Shown in pieces: positions 49,699-59,933 of a stretch of 64,000 bases of DNA. Both the position numbers and the translations under genes were made by a program. The stretch is taken from the NCBI RefSeq assembly GCF_000816785.1, contig NZ_CP007766.1:1426001-1490000 (forward strand), in the 5' to 3' direction. Numbering within the stretch: position 1 is the first letter of the stretch; every line of letters begins with the position of its first letter. The notes under the pieces are model-generated. The model had not been told where the DNA came from. It saw only the letters and a list, made by a program, of their open reading frames with translations, and made no database searches. This DNA comes from Campylobacter peloridis LMG 23910 (GTDB lineage Bacteria > Campylobacterota > Campylobacteria > Campylobacterales > Campylobacteraceae).

Positions 49699-50112
49699 TT
49701 GGAAAAAACACTTTCTATAATTAAGCCTGATGCTGTAAAAAAAGGTGTTATTGGTCAAATTTTAGCTCGTTTTGAAAATAATGGTTTAAGAATAGCTGCA
49801 ATGAAAAAATTGCAACTCTCACAAAAAGAAGCTCAAGAATTTTATGCTATTCATAAAGATAGACCATTTTTTAAAGATCTAGTTGAATTTATGATCAGTG
49901 GTCCGGTTGTAGTTTCTGTTTTAGAAGGAGAAAATGCTGTATTAAAAAACAGAGAGCTAATGGGTGCTACAAATCCAAAAGAAGCAGCTGCTGGAACTAT
50001 TAGAGCAGATTTTGCAGAAAGTATTGATGCAAACGCAGTTCATGGAAGTGATAGCTTAGAAAACGCAAAAATAGAAATAGAATTTTTCTTTTCAAAAACT
50101 GAAATTTTATAA
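49699..50112 (+). CDS. ndk: Nucleoside diphosphate kinase
   Basis: This 137-residue kinase equilibrates NTPs and NDPs. It has the N-terminal [29 protein letters not shown], and the catalytic His in [19 protein letters not shown] (about residue 117). Start is TTG at 49699 behind AAGGGGAAATT; there is no ATG alternative. Its stop overlaps the next ATG by one base (TAATG). Confidence 0.95.
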   Translation: MEKTLSIIKPDAVKKGVIGQILARFENNGLRIAAMKKLQLSQKEAQEFYAIHKDRPFFKDLVEFMISGPVVVSVLEGENAVLKNRELMGATNPKEAAAGTIRADFAESIDANAVHGSDSLENAKIEIEFFFSKTEIL

Positions 50113-50465
50113 TGAAAATTGCATTTGCAAAACTTAGCTCTGTAGCGTATCCTTTTAAACTAGACCTTGATAATATAGTTTTTGAAGGAACTATAAAAAA
50201 GGTTAATCCAAAATTAGCTAAAATAATAGCTAATTTCAAAGGCTTTGCTTACAGAAATTGCGATCGATGTGGTGAAGAAATAGAACTTGAAATTAATCAA
50301 AATGTAGAGCTTTTTGCAAGTGATGGAATTTTTAAAGATGAAAATAATATTTTAAGTGATACTATGGAATTTTTTGATTCTCATATAGATTTAATAGAAT
50401 TAGCAACAAGTGAGTTGCAATCTTACTTAAGTGATTATTTTTATTGTGATAAATGCTTAAATTAA
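50112..50465 (+). CDS. DUF177/YceD-like protein (Cj0331c-like)
   Basis: This 117-residue protein has the four-cysteine pattern of the DUF177 (YceD) family, here YRNCDRCGEEIELEI in the middle and YFYCDKCLN at the end. In most bacteria it lies upstream of rpmF, as here (14 bases), and is involved in 23S rRNA processing and L32 expression. It is translationally coupled to ndk. Confidence 0.85.
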   Translation: MKIAFAKLSSVAYPFKLDLDNIVFEGTIKKVNPKLAKIIANFKGFAYRNCDRCGEEIELEINQNVELFASDGIFKDENNILSDTMEFFDSHIDLIELATSELQSYLSDYFYCDKCLN

Positions 50466-50479
50466 CAAAGGAGTAAAAA

Positions 50480-50626
50480 ATGGCAGTACCTAAAAGAAGA
50501 GTAAGTAAAACTCGTGCAGCAAAACGCAGAACACATTATAAAGTTAGCTTACCTATGCCTGTAAAAGATAAAGATGGTAGCTATAAAATGCCTCATCGTG
50601 TAAATCCAGTTACTAAGGAATATTAA
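50480..50626 (+). CDS. rpmF: Ribosomal protein L32
   Basis: This 48-residue basic protein starts [20 protein letters not shown] and ends [11 protein letters not shown]32 lies in the large ribosomal subunit. It is short of the zinc-binding cysteines, so it is the zinc-free form. CAAAGGAGTAAAAA precedes the ATG. It is between yceD and plsX, the classical order, and is too short for many ORF callers. Confidence 0.95.
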   Translation: MAVPKRRVSKTRAAKRRTHYKVSLPMPVKDKDGSYKMPHRVNPVTKEY

Positions 50627-50632
50627 AAAAAT

Positions 50633-51622
50633 ATGATTAGCATTGCTATTGATGCAATGGGTGGAGATTTTGGGGAAAAACCTATCATTGAAGGTGTTAT
50701 ACAAGCCTTAAATGAAAAGAAATTTAAGGCTATTTTGGTAGGAGATCCTCAAAAATTAAAAACCTTAATACCTCAAAATTTAACTTCATATATAGAGTAT
50801 GAAGAAGCTTATGATGTATTTGCTATGGATGAAAATTCCACTGACGCATTAAAAAGAAAAGATAGCACTATTTACAAAGCTATAGATTTGGTTAGAAATC
50901 AAAAAGCTAAAGCTGTTGTTTCAGCAGGGCATAGTGGAGCTACTATGAGTTTAGCAACATTGAGACTTGGAAGATTAACAAGTATTTCAAGACCTGCAAT
51001 TGCAACCTTAATGCCAAATATCCATTCAAGAACACTTGTATTAGATGTAGGAGCAAATGTTGATTGTAAAAGTGAACATTTATTTCAATTTGCCATTATG
51101 GGTGAAGCTTATGCTAAAGAAATTTTAAAAATAAACAAACCCCGAGTTGCCCTACTTTCTAATGGTGAAGAAGAGTGCAAAGGCAATGAGCTTACCAAAG
51201 AAACGCATCAATTACTAAAGCAACTTCCAAATTTTGTTGGTAATGCAGAGGGTAGAGATATATTTAATGGAACTATAGATGTATTAGTATGCGATGGTTT
51301 TAATGGAAATATATTATTAAAAACCGGCGAAGGTGTTGCAAGCGTTATTACAAAACTTCTAAAACAAGAAATTCAAAAATCTTTTTTAGCAAAACTTGGA
51401 TATATTTTGGCAAAACCTGCATTTAAAGAGTTAAAAACTCATATTGACTATGAAGAATATGGTGGTGCACCACTTTTAGGTGTAAAAGAATGCGTAATAA
51501 TCAGCCATGGAAAAAGTGGCCCAAAGGCTATAAAAAATGCTATTTTTCAAGCTTTAAATTTTGCTCAATCTAATATCAATCAAACCATAGAAGAAGAACT
51601 TTCACATTATGAAATCAACTAA
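50633..51622 (+). CDS. plsX: Acyl-ACP:phosphate acyltransferase PlsX
   Basis: This 329-residue enzyme makes acyl-phosphate from acyl-ACP for phospholipid synthesis. The sequence has [53 protein letters not shown], and [20 protein letters not shown]. It begins 6 bases after the rpmF stop and overlaps fabH by 14 bases. Confidence 0.95.
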   Translation: MISIAIDAMGGDFGEKPIIEGVIQALNEKKFKAILVGDPQKLKTLIPQNLTSYIEYEEAYDVFAMDENSTDALKRKDSTIYKAIDLVRNQKAKAVVSAGHSGATMSLATLRLGRLTSISRPAIATLMPNIHSRTLVLDVGANVDCKSEHLFQFAIMGEAYAKEILKINKPRVALLSNGEEECKGNELTKETHQLLKQLPNFVGNAEGRDIFNGTIDVLVCDGFNGNILLKTGEGVASVITKLLKQEIQKSFLAKLGYILAKPAFKELKTHIDYEEYGGAPLLGVKECVIISHGKSGPKAIKNAIFQALNFAQSNINQTIEEELSHYEIN

Positions 51623-52586
51623 AGCTTCCTTAAAAAGTATAGCTTCGTATGTTCCTGAAAAAATTCTAAGCAATTTTGATTTAGAAAAAATGGTTCAAAC
51701 AAGTGATGAATGGATACTAAGAAGAACAGGTATAAAACAAAGACATATTGCAAGTGAAGATGAAAACACAAGTGATCTTGGAACAAAAGCTGCAATAAAA
51801 GCTATACAAAGAGCAAATTTAACCCCTCAAGATATTGATGCTATCATTGTAGCAACATTAAGTCCTGATTATTTTACCATGCCATCGACTGCTTGCAAAA
51901 TCGCTTATAATTTAGGTTTAAAAAATATCACTGCATTTGATATATCTGCTGCGTGTTCGGGATTTATTTATCTACTAGAACTAGCAAAATCCATGGTAGA
52001 AAGCGGTGCTAAGAAAAATGTATTAATTATTGGTGCTGAAAAAATTAGTTCTATTATGGATTATACTGATAGAAGTATTTGCGTGTTATTTGGCGATGGT
52101 GCTGGAGCAGGAGTTGTATCGCTAGATGATAATTTTCCAATCATAGATACCCATACTGCAAGTGATGGAGAATTTGGGGATTTATTAATGACTCAAAGAT
52201 CTCAAAAAAGTAGTATTTGCTCTCCACTTGCAATGCAAATGAAAGGTAATGAGGTTTTTAAGATTGCTGTAAATACTCTAAGTAATGATGTAATTGATAT
52301 TCTAAACAAAAATAATATCAAAAGCGAAGAAATTGATCTTTTTATACCTCATCAAGCAAATTTAAGAATTATAAAAGCTGTTCAAGAAAAATTAAATTTC
52401 AAAGATGAGCAATGTGTTATAAGTGTTCAAAAATATGGCAATACTTCAGCTGCATCTATACCTATGGCGATGAATGATGCTTATGAAGAAGGACGCTTAA
52501 AACAAGGTTCTTTAGTTTTACTTGATGCTTTTGGTGGTGGATTTACTTGGGGCTCGGCGTTATTAAAATTTGGAGGCAACAAATAA
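51609..52586 (+). CDS. fabH: 3-oxoacyl-ACP synthase III FabH (housekeeping)
   Basis: This 325-residue KASIII starts fatty acid synthesis from acetyl-CoA and malonyl-ACP. The triad is Cys in [16 protein letters not shown] (about residue 114), His in [13 protein letters not shown] (about 247), Asn in [12 protein letters not shown] (about 277). [13 protein letters not shown] is the typical start of FabH. It closes the ndk-yceD-rpmF-plsX-fabH operon and is clearly distinct from the two island paralogues. Confidence 0.95.
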   Translation: MKSTKASLKSIASYVPEKILSNFDLEKMVQTSDEWILRRTGIKQRHIASEDENTSDLGTKAAIKAIQRANLTPQDIDAIIVATLSPDYFTMPSTACKIAYNLGLKNITAFDISAACSGFIYLLELAKSMVESGAKKNVLIIGAEKISSIMDYTDRSICVLFGDGAGAGVVSLDDNFPIIDTHTASDGEFGDLLMTQRSQKSSICSPLAMQMKGNEVFKIAVNTLSNDVIDILNKNNIKSEEIDLFIPHQANLRIIKAVQEKLNFKDEQCVISVQKYGNTSAASIPMAMNDAYEEGRLKQGSLVLLDAFGGGFTWGSALLKFGGNK

Positions 52587-52604
52587 GCTTAAAGCTTATT
52601 TGTT
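52578..52604. terminator. Bidirectional terminator, fabH / motB
   Basis: Two perfect 13-base arms (AACAAATAAGCTT and its complement) around one A span the fabH stop codon and the end of convergent motB. Confidence 0.7.
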
Positions 52605-53333
52605 AAATTGATTTATTTGGTCTAAAACAGAAGTTCTAGTCTTATTATCCGAAGAATCAACACGAATATAAAATTCAACTCTATTGTTAATTTCATCTTC
52701 TTTATTTGAAGCTAATGGGTAATTATCACCAAAACTAACAACTATAAGTTGAGATTGCTTTATACCCATATCCATTAAATAATCTGCAACAACTTGAGCT
52801 CTTTTACTAGCTAAATCAAAATTTCTTCTAGGATCCTTATCGCTATTATCTGTATAACCTCTAATTTCTACTTGAGCTTGAGGAGGTAGTTTTTTAATCA
52901 CCTCGCTAATGCGTTTTAAAAAATCTTGGACATCAGCAGAATCAATCTGAGTGCTTCCTCTTGCAAATTCTACTCTTGCAGGTAAATTTAAAACAATATT
53001 ATTTTCTCTTTGATCTAATGCTGCTTTTAATTTTTCTATATTTTCTTGTTGTGTTATACTTAATTTTTTAAGTTTTTCTAATTCTTCGACATTAGCATTT
53101 GATGGCGAACTATATTTATGATGTGTATCACTTTCTTTTTCTACGGGATTTGAGGCAGTAAATTCAAAAATTTTAACAAATTCAGTTTTTAATGCTTCTG
53201 TTTTAGAAGGATTACTTTCTGAAATTGCCCAAAGTGCAATAAAAAGCGCCAAAAGCAAACTTAAAAAGTCTGCATACGGCACAGCCCATTTTTCACCTGC
53301 TGGACATTCAGGACATTTATGTTTTTTACCCAT
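52596..53333 (-). CDS. motB: Flagellar stator protein MotB
   Basis: This 245-residue protein has one helix with the proton-carrying Asp in PYADFLSLLLALFIALWAIS (about residue 22) and an OmpA-like peptidoglycan-binding domain (VEIRGYTDNSDKDPRRNFDLASKRAQVVADYL, about residues 158-190). With MotA it forms the proton channel that anchors to peptidoglycan and drives the flagellum. It follows motA by 10 bases. Confidence 0.95.
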   Translation of the reverse strand: MGKKHKCPECPAGEKWAVPYADFLSLLLALFIALWAISESNPSKTEALKTEFVKIFEFTASNPVEKESDTHHKYSSPSNANVEELEKLKKLSITQQENIEKLKAALDQRENNIVLNLPARVEFARGSTQIDSADVQDFLKRISEVIKKLPPQAQVEIRGYTDNSDKDPRRNFDLASKRAQVVADYLMDMGIKQSQLIVVSFGDNYPLASNKEDEINNRVEFYIRVDSSDNKTRTSVLDQINQFNK

Positions 53334-53343
53334 TTTTTAACTC

Positions 53344-54117
53344 TTATTTATCAAATTGAGAAATTCTTGGTTCATCATGGCTTAAATAATTAAATAATTT
53401 AGCTTCTAAATCCCTTGGATTAGCACCCTCTGCTATACTCACTATAGCTTGCATAATAACCATTCTTTCTTTAATCAAATCATGTGAATTTGCTTTCATT
53501 TTATTTCCCCAAGGACCAAATAAAGCATAAGCACCAAAAATCCCAGTAACAGTAGCTGTAAATGCTCCTGAAATACCTGCAGCCATAGCCTGAGGATCAT
53601 CAAGTAATTTAAGTGCTAAAATCAACCCAAAAACCGCTCCAACAAGTCCCATCGTAGGACAAGTTTCACCAAAGCGGATCCAATATTCTGCACATTCTTT
53701 ATAATACTCTTCCATTTCTTCTACTTGAATTTCCATATTTTCTTTAATCTCTTCAACACTTTTACCATCAACCATCATCATCATAGCTTCTTTTAAAAAT
53801 TCATTATCAATTTCATTGGTTTTTGATTCTAATGCTAAAAGTCCATCTCTTCTTGCTATAGTAGAATACTCTACGAGTTCAGCTATTCTTTGGCTTAAAT
53901 TTACACCTGAACCTTTAAAAACAACTTTTAATTCTTTATATGCACCTTTAACAATTTTTTTATGTGTAGAAGTCATAGCACAAAATGCAGCAGTTGGCAC
54001 CACAATGATAAACGAAGCTAAGTGCAAAACATGCAAAGGGTTACCACCCTCTAAAATATCTCCAGTTGAAATACTAACAACAGCTAAGACCATCCCAAGT
54101 ATAGTCGAAAGATCCAT
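53344..54117 (-). CDS. motA: Flagellar stator protein MotA
   Basis: This 257-residue membrane protein has four helices and the MotA/ExbB signature in the last pair (CPTMGLVGAVFGLILALKLLDD and AMAAGISGAFTATVTGIFGAYALFGPWGNKM). A cytosolic loop with charged residues contacts FliG. AAGGAGTATCGTTA precedes the ATG. Start is 13 bases after polA stop; polA-motA-motB may be read together. Confidence 0.95.
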   Translation of the reverse strand: MDLSTILGMVLAVVSISTGDILEGGNPLHVLHLASFIIVVPTAAFCAMTSTHKKIVKGAYKELKVVFKGSGVNLSQRIAELVEYSTIARRDGLLALESKTNEIDNEFLKEAMMMMVDGKSVEEIKENMEIQVEEMEEYYKECAEYWIRFGETCPTMGLVGAVFGLILALKLLDDPQAMAAGISGAFTATVTGIFGAYALFGPWGNKMKANSHDLIKERMVIMQAIVSIAEGANPRDLEAKLFNYLSHDEPRISQFDK

Positions 54118-54129
54118 TAACGATACTCC

Positions 54130-56769
54130 TTATTTTAATGCGCCCCAATTTTTGGCAATACTAGATGAAGTTTTTAATTTAACTTTTAATTTTACAATAT
54201 TTTCCATAATTTCACTAGCATTTTTTGCAAAATCTTTACAAATTTCATCTTTTACCTCAAAGATTAATTCATCATGAATTTGTAAAATCAAGCGTTTATT
54301 CTCATCTAAATCTTTTGCAATTTCTATCATTGCTAATTTTATTATATCGGCAGCAGAGCCTTGAAGTGTAGAGTTTATACTTTCTCTTTCATACATTGCA
54401 ACTTGCATAGGCTTTGCATTTTCAAAATCAAAATAGCGTTTTCGCCCCAATAAAGTCTTTATAAAACCATTTTGTTTAGCTTCATTTTTTACTTTTTCAA
54501 AATAAGTTTTTATACTGGTAAAATTTTCAAAATATTTTTCTATATATTCTTTAGCTAATTTTGCTTCTATCTTTAAATTTTGACTCAAAGTCTTATAACC
54601 CATACCATAAATAAGTCCAAAATTTATGCTTTTAGCAATACTTCTTGTCTCATAATCACTATGATTAAAAATCATAATAGCAGTTTTTGCATGAATATCC
54701 TCATCATTTAAAAACGCTTCTAATAATTTTTTATCCTCGCTAAAATGCGCTAGCATTCTAAGCTCAATTTGAGAATAATCAAGTGAAATAAAACTAAATC
54801 CTTCTTTTGCAACAAAGCATGATTTATAATCTTTGGCATATTGTCCGTGTGCAGGGATATTTTGTAAATTTGGATCTTTTGATGCAAGGCGTCCAGTAGC
54901 TGTTCCTGTTTGTAAAAAACTTGAATAAATTCTTGAATTTTCATCTTTTTTAGCTAGTTTTAACAAAGGCTCACAATAAGTAGAAACTAATTTCGCAAGC
55001 TCTCTATAAGCTAAAATTTCTTTTACAATCAAATGTTCATCTAAAATAGCATTTAAAACCTTTTCATCAGTAGAATAACCTGTCTTACCTTTTTTACCAC
55101 TTGGTAATTTTAGTTTTTCAAATAAAATATCCCCTACTTGCTTAGGGGAATTGATATTGAATTTTTCACCTGCTAAGTTATATATTTTTTCACTTAGTAT
55201 TTTAATATCTTGATTAAAACTTTGCATTAAAATTTCAAGTTTTTGAGTATCTAGCTTAATGCCATTATTTTCCATCATAATAAGCACTTTGATAAATTCA
55301 AATTCACTTTTTTGTGCAAGCTCAAACAAAGGCTTTTCTAAATTTTTTGAAAAATATAAATAAAATCTTAGAGTGATATAAGCATCCTCAGCAGCATATT
55401 TACAAGCTTTTTCTAAATCAACCCCTGCAAAGTTTTCTCCTTTTTTTACCAAATCTTCAAAGTGTAAAGTATCATAATCAAACAATCTTTTTGCCAAATC
55501 ATCCATATTTACACGCAAACTTGGCTCTTTAAGCCATGCAAGTATCATAGTATCAGCATAATTTTTTGGAGCAAGTAAGTTAAAATTATTTTTTATAATC
55601 TCAAAATCATATTTAAGATTATGGCCTATAACCACGCTTTGATAAATTTTTTCTATACCCTTTTTAGCTGCTTGCATAGAAATTTGCTTACAAACTCCTA
55701 AATAATCATGATTAAGTGGCACATAAAAGGCTTTGCTTTCATGAAAACAAAAACTAAAACCTACAATTTTTGCTTCTTTGGAATTTAAACTAGTAGTTTC
55801 TGTATCAAAAGCAACAATGCTTTGATCATCAATTTTTTCTAAAATTTCAAATAATTCTTTTTCATCTAAGATTAATCTTGCATTAAATCCTAAATTTTTG
55901 TCTTTATTGGTAGGATTGGTGCGTAATTTTTTTAACAAAACATTAAGTTCATAATGTTCTAAAATATCCATAATCTTAAGCAAAGGCTCATCTTTTGGAT
56001 ATTCACAATTTAAAAGCATATTTTTTACATCTAAATCTTCACACAAAGAAGCAAGTTTTTTACTTAAAAAGGCATTTTCTTTGCCCTCAAGCAATAAATT
56101 CTTACTTCTTTCATTACGCACTAATGCTAAATTTTCATAAATTCCTTCAATGCTTTCAAACTCATCAAGTAAATTCTTAGCACCCTTAGCACCAATTCCT
56201 TTTACCCCTGGGATATTATCAGAGCTATCTCCACATAGAGCTAAAAAATCTCTTATCTGGCTAGGTTTTACTCCGTATTTTTCTAAACATCCTGCTTCAT
56301 TGTAATCATTTTTTGAAATAGGACTATAAATGCTAACTTTATCATCTTTTATAAGTTGATATAAATCTTTATCTTGAGTGATAATTCTTATAAAAATATC
56401 TTTATCTTTACACTCTTTGACTAAGGAAGCAATGATATCATCAGCCTCGTATCCTTCGCAAGAAAAACTTGAAAAACCCATTTTTTCTATCATTTGAATG
56501 CAAATTGGAATTTGAGCTAGTAAATCAGGCGGAGGCGGGGTGCGGTTGATTTTATAATTTGGATCAATTTCGCTTCTAAAAGTTTTTCCTTTACTATCAA
56601 GAGCAAAAATAATCATATCACTAGGATGTTCATTTTTTAAACTATAAATAAAATTAGCAAAACCGCTTATCATATTGCTAGGTTCGCCTTTTGAATTTTT
56701 TAAACCTTTTAAAGCGTAAAAAAGCCTAAAGAAAAAGCCAAAAGTATCAATTATCGTTAAAGTTTTCAT
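54130..56769 (-). CDS. polA: DNA polymerase I
   Basis: This 879-residue enzyme has an N-terminal 5'-nuclease (SCEGYEADDIIASLVK, LALCGDSSDNIPGVKGIGAKGA), a 3'-5' exonuclease domain with the acidic residues (VAFDTETTSLNS, VIGHNLKYDFEI), and the polymerase with FISLDYSQIELRMLAHFS (motif A), KSINFGLIYGMG (motif B) and LQIHDELIFEV (motif C). The proofreading acidic residues seem kept. Repairs DNA and removes RNA primers. Confidence 0.96.
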   Translation of the reverse strand: MKTLTIIDTFGFFFRLFYALKGLKNSKGEPSNMISGFANFIYSLKNEHPSDMIIFALDSKGKTFRSEIDPNYKINRTPPPPDLLAQIPICIQMIEKMGFSSFSCEGYEADDIIASLVKECKDKDIFIRIITQDKDLYQLIKDDKVSIYSPISKNDYNEAGCLEKYGVKPSQIRDFLALCGDSSDNIPGVKGIGAKGAKNLLDEFESIEGIYENLALVRNERSKNLLLEGKENAFLSKKLASLCEDLDVKNMLLNCEYPKDEPLLKIMDILEHYELNVLLKKLRTNPTNKDKNLGFNARLILDEKELFEILEKIDDQSIVAFDTETTSLNSKEAKIVGFSFCFHESKAFYVPLNHDYLGVCKQISMQAAKKGIEKIYQSVVIGHNLKYDFEIIKNNFNLLAPKNYADTMILAWLKEPSLRVNMDDLAKRLFDYDTLHFEDLVKKGENFAGVDLEKACKYAAEDAYITLRFYLYFSKNLEKPLFELAQKSEFEFIKVLIMMENNGIKLDTQKLEILMQSFNQDIKILSEKIYNLAGEKFNINSPKQVGDILFEKLKLPSGKKGKTGYSTDEKVLNAILDEHLIVKEILAYRELAKLVSTYCEPLLKLAKKDENSRIYSSFLQTGTATGRLASKDPNLQNIPAHGQYAKDYKSCFVAKEGFSFISLDYSQIELRMLAHFSEDKKLLEAFLNDEDIHAKTAIMIFNHSDYETRSIAKSINFGLIYGMGYKTLSQNLKIEAKLAKEYIEKYFENFTSIKTYFEKVKNEAKQNGFIKTLLGRKRYFDFENAKPMQVAMYERESINSTLQGSAADIIKLAMIEIAKDLDENKRLILQIHDELIFEVKDEICKDFAKNASEIMENIVKLKVKLKTSSSIAKNWGALK

Positions 56770-56901
56770 AATTCATCCAAATTTTAAACTAAAAGCTAAA
56801 TTATCACAAAGTTATGTTTAAAAGATGTTAAAGTGTAAATTTGCATTTTAAGCATTTATGGGTAAAATTATCATTTTAAAAATTATTATAAAGGTTTAAT
56901 C

Positions 56902-58254
56902 TTGCAAACAAAATCAATTGCCGATGAAAATTTTCAAACTCCACAAGGAAAAAAGGCCTTTAAAAAGGCTGTGTTTTCGTGTTGGCTAGGAACTGCTATG
57001 GAATATGCAGATTTTGCACTTTATGGCTTAGCTGCAGCTACTGTTTTTTCAGAAGTTTTCTTTCCTGAACAAACTCCTGTTATAGCATTATTACTTAGTT
57101 TTGTTACCTATGGTATAGGTTTTATCGCTAGACCTATTGGGGCTTTATTCTTTGGATATTTAGGAGATAAATATGGAAGAAAAAATGTATTGATGAGCAC
57201 CATTGCATTAATGGGTATTTCAACTACTTTGATTGGTTTTATACCAAGTTATGCAGTAATTGGAATTTGGGCCCCTATATGTTTAGTTATTTTGCGTTTT
57301 ATGCAAGGCTTTGGAGCTGGTGCTGAACTTTCTGGTGGAACAGTTATGCTTGGAGAATACGCCCCTAGCAAACACAGAGGCTTAATCTCTTCTATCATAG
57401 CCCTTGGATCAAATAGCGGAACCTTGCTTGCAGCTTTTGTATGGCTTTTAGTTACAAGTATGGATGATGCTAGTTTTAAAGAGTGGGGATGGAGAATTCC
57501 TTTTATAGGAAGTATTTTCATAGCGCTTTTTGCTGTTTATATGCGTTTAAATGTAAAAGAAACTCCCGTTTTTGAAAAACAAAAAGAATTAATGCTAAAA
57601 ATTCGTCATGAAAATGAAACTCATATGAAAAAAGATGAAAGAACTTTTTGGCAAAAAAGTCGTGCATTTTGGACTATGGTAGGTATAAGAATAGGAGAAA
57701 ACGGACCATCTTATCTTGCACAAGGCTTTATAGTAGGTTATGTAACTAAAATTTTACTTCTTGATAAATCAGTGGCTACAACTGCTGTTGTTATCGCTTC
57801 TTTAGTAGGGTTTTTGGTTATACCTTTAGCAGGGTATTTAAGCGACAAATTCGGAAGACGCATTACCTATAGAACCTTTTGCTTGCTTTTAATGCTTTAT
57901 GCTTTTCCTGCTTTTATGTTACTTGATAGCAAAAATGAAATTATTGTAATTTTAACTATCATCGTAGGTATGTCTTTGGCATCTTTAGGAATTTTTGGTG
58001 TGCAAGCTGCGTGGGGTGTAGAGCTTTTTGGAGCAAAAAATCGCTATACTAAAATGGCACTAGCAAAAGAATTTGGCTCTATACTTTCAGGAGGAACTGC
58101 TCCTATGATAGCTTCAGCTTTACTTGCTTATTATGGTGCTTGGTGGCCAATAGCATTGTATTTTGTTATTACTGCAGGAATTGGTTTTATCACAACTTTC
58201 TTTGCACCAGAAACTAGAGGTAGGGATTTAAATTTAATAGAAGATGCCATATGA
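56902..58254 (+). CDS. MFS transporter, MHS (ProP/KgtP-like) family (Cj0339-like)
   Basis: This 450-residue transporter has about twelve helices and the MHS signature AYLGDKYGRKNVLMSTIALMGISTTLIGF-like (here FFGYLGDKYGRKNVLM), RFMQGFGAGAELSGG, and a second GRR loop (SDKFGRRITYRTF). Family members import organic acids or osmolytes. Start is TTG behind AAAGG. It overlaps the nucleoside hydrolase by 4 bases, so nucleosides are a likely substrate (inference). Confidence 0.85.
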   Translation: MQTKSIADENFQTPQGKKAFKKAVFSCWLGTAMEYADFALYGLAAATVFSEVFFPEQTPVIALLLSFVTYGIGFIARPIGALFFGYLGDKYGRKNVLMSTIALMGISTTLIGFIPSYAVIGIWAPICLVILRFMQGFGAGAELSGGTVMLGEYAPSKHRGLISSIIALGSNSGTLLAAFVWLLVTSMDDASFKEWGWRIPFIGSIFIALFAVYMRLNVKETPVFEKQKELMLKIRHENETHMKKDERTFWQKSRAFWTMVGIRIGENGPSYLAQGFIVGYVTKILLLDKSVATTAVVIASLVGFLVIPLAGYLSDKFGRRITYRTFCLLLMLYAFPAFMLLDSKNEIIVILTIIVGMSLASLGIFGVQAAWGVELFGAKNRYTKMALAKEFGSILSGGTAPMIASALLAYYGAWWPIALYFVITAGIGFITTFFAPETRGRDLNLIEDAI

Positions 58255-59258
58255 TACGCCTTATTTTAGACACTGATATAGGCAATGGCATAGCAGGGGC
58301 TAATACTGATGATGGTTTAGCCCTTGGGCTTATTTTAGCCTCCAAAGAAATCAAACTTGAAATGATTAGTACTTTAAGTGGGAATGTGCAAGCTTTAACC
58401 GCTTATAGTGTTGCTAAGGATTTATTAAATAAGCTTAATCTAGACATACCTTTGTATTTAGGTGCTCATGAAGCTTTATATGAAGATGGACATTTTTGGA
58501 GACAAAGACTAGATAAAAGTGTAGAAGAATTTAAACTTACTCATCTTTGGGATCATATAAAACCTATAAAAATCTTAGAAAACATAAATCCAAATGCTTG
58601 TATGAAAATGGGTGAGCTCATTATGCAAAATCCAGGTGAAATTTCAATTTGTGCTATAGGGCCTTTAACAAATATAGCCATAGCTATGAAGCTTTTTAAA
58701 GATTTTGATAAAAATGTGAAAGAAATTTTTATTATGGGTGGAAGTTTTGATATGCCTTATCATATCAAAGATACAAATTTTGGCTTTGATCCTGAAGCTG
58801 CTAGCATAGTTTTAAACTCAAAAGCTAAAATCACACTTGTTCCTTATAATGCAACAATGCAAACTATGCTCACACATGAAGATTTAAATGTTTTAGAAAA
58901 TCAAAATCCTCTTTGTGATTTTTTGGTTCAAACTTTAAGAGTTTGGATTGATTATGCAAGCAAAACAAGAGGTACAAATGGCACATGGATACACGATGCA
59001 TTAACTATTGCTTATATGCTTGATCCAAATTTAGCAAATTTTGATGAGTATTTAGTAGATGTAATTTGTGATAGCACCTTTGCTAGAGGAAGCACTATAA
59101 GATGTTTTAAAGATGCAAAAATGCCTATGAAAAACTATAAATTTAAAAACACCATAAAAGTTTTAAAAGATGTTGATAATACTAAGCTTTTAAATCTTTT
59201 AAAATCAAGACTTTTAAATGGAATTTGCTATGAAAATTACAAAAGCATAACGACTTAA
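58251..59258 (+). CDS. Inosine-uridine-preferring nucleoside hydrolase (Cj0340-like)
   Basis: This 335-residue hydrolase has the N-terminal calcium site LILDTDIGNGIAGANTDDGLALGLIL (DxDxxxxxDD-type, here with extra spacing), ISICAIGPLTNIAIAMKL, IMGGSFDM, NFGFDPEAASIVLNSKAKITLVPYNATM and TWIHDALTIAYML. It splits nucleosides to ribose and base. Coupled to the MFS gene upstream; together they probably form a nucleoside uptake and salvage unit. Its 3' end overlaps the convergent YqaA-like gene by 45 bases. Confidence 0.9.
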   Translation: MIRLILDTDIGNGIAGANTDDGLALGLILASKEIKLEMISTLSGNVQALTAYSVAKDLLNKLNLDIPLYLGAHEALYEDGHFWRQRLDKSVEEFKLTHLWDHIKPIKILENINPNACMKMGELIMQNPGEISICAIGPLTNIAIAMKLFKDFDKNVKEIFIMGGSFDMPYHIKDTNFGFDPEAASIVLNSKAKITLVPYNATMQTMLTHEDLNVLENQNPLCDFLVQTLRVWIDYASKTRGTNGTWIHDALTIAYMLDPNLANFDEYLVDVICDSTFARGSTIRCFKDAKMPMKNYKFKNTIKVLKDVDNTKLLNLLKSRLLNGICYENYKSITT

Positions 59259-59657
59259 TTTACCCAAGGCTATAAAAATACTTGCTTTTATAAAAGAATA
59301 CTTAGCAAAGCCAAGGCCTAATGCAAAAAGATCTCCCACTATAGGTAAAAAAGTAAAAAAAGCATATAAAAAGCCAAATTTTTTAAAATTTGCATTGATT
59401 TTTTCTAATTTGCATAAAGAATTTTTAAAATATTTTTCTAGAATTTGACTCTTTCCAAAATAAGCTAGTGCATAGGTGCTTAAACTACCCAAAGTATTAC
59501 CCAAGCTTGCAACAAATAAGACCATATAAGCATTAAAATCTAATTTCACAAAAACAAGCACAAAAGCCTCACTAGCCATAGGCAAAAGCGTGCTGGAGAG
59601 AAAACATACTATAAAAAGCCCTATATAGCTTAAATCATTATATAAAAAATCAAACAT
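59214..59657 (-). CDS. YqaA/DedA (SNARE-associated)-type membrane protein (Cj0341c-like)
   Basis: This 147-residue membrane protein has about four hydrophobic segments. The sequence ASLGNTLGSLSTYALAYFGKS matches the conserved region of YqaA/DedA proteins, and FTFLPIVGDLFALGLGFAKY the second repeat. DedA relatives act in membrane lipid recycling. It overlaps the end of the nucleoside hydrolase gene by 45 bases. Confidence 0.82.
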   Translation of the reverse strand: MFDFLYNDLSYIGLFIVCFLSSTLLPMASEAFVLVFVKLDFNAYMVLFVASLGNTLGSLSTYALAYFGKSQILEKYFKNSLCKLEKINANFKKFGFLYAFFTFLPIVGDLFALGLGFAKYSFIKASIFIALGKLSRYAFVIFIANSI

Positions 59658-59764
59658 TACAAACTTTCTTAGTATTTATTTGCAGCCTATAAATTTTAAA
59701 GAATTTTTAATAATAATTATCTTAGAATGTAAAGTCTTTTTGACAATTCTTAAAAAGGAAAATC

Positions 59765-59836
59765 ATGGAAAGGAAAAAATTTTCTAAATCAAATTTAGAA
59801 TACTCTTTTAACAAAGCTTCTTTTTCTTGGCGTTAA
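59765..59836 (+). CDS. Candidate trpB leader peptide
   Basis: This 23-codon frame (start MERKKFSKSN, end KASFSWR) has a good ribosome site (AAAAAGGAAAATC) and lies 97 bases upstream of trpB. One Trp codon is followed by Arg and stop. A leader peptide that senses charged tRNA(Trp) is a classical mode of trp control; here only one Trp codon is present and no obvious terminator hairpin follows, so the mechanism is uncertain. The region between leader and trpB is AT-rich with weak TGAT/ATCA complementarities. Confidence 0.4.
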   Translation: MERKKFSKSNLEYSFNKASFSWR

Positions 59837-59933
59837 GCCTGCTACTACAATTTTAATCATTTTTTATTTTACATTTTTAGTTTTAGTTGATCATTTTTGA
59901 TTTTAAATTATTAATCATTTCAAGGAAAATACT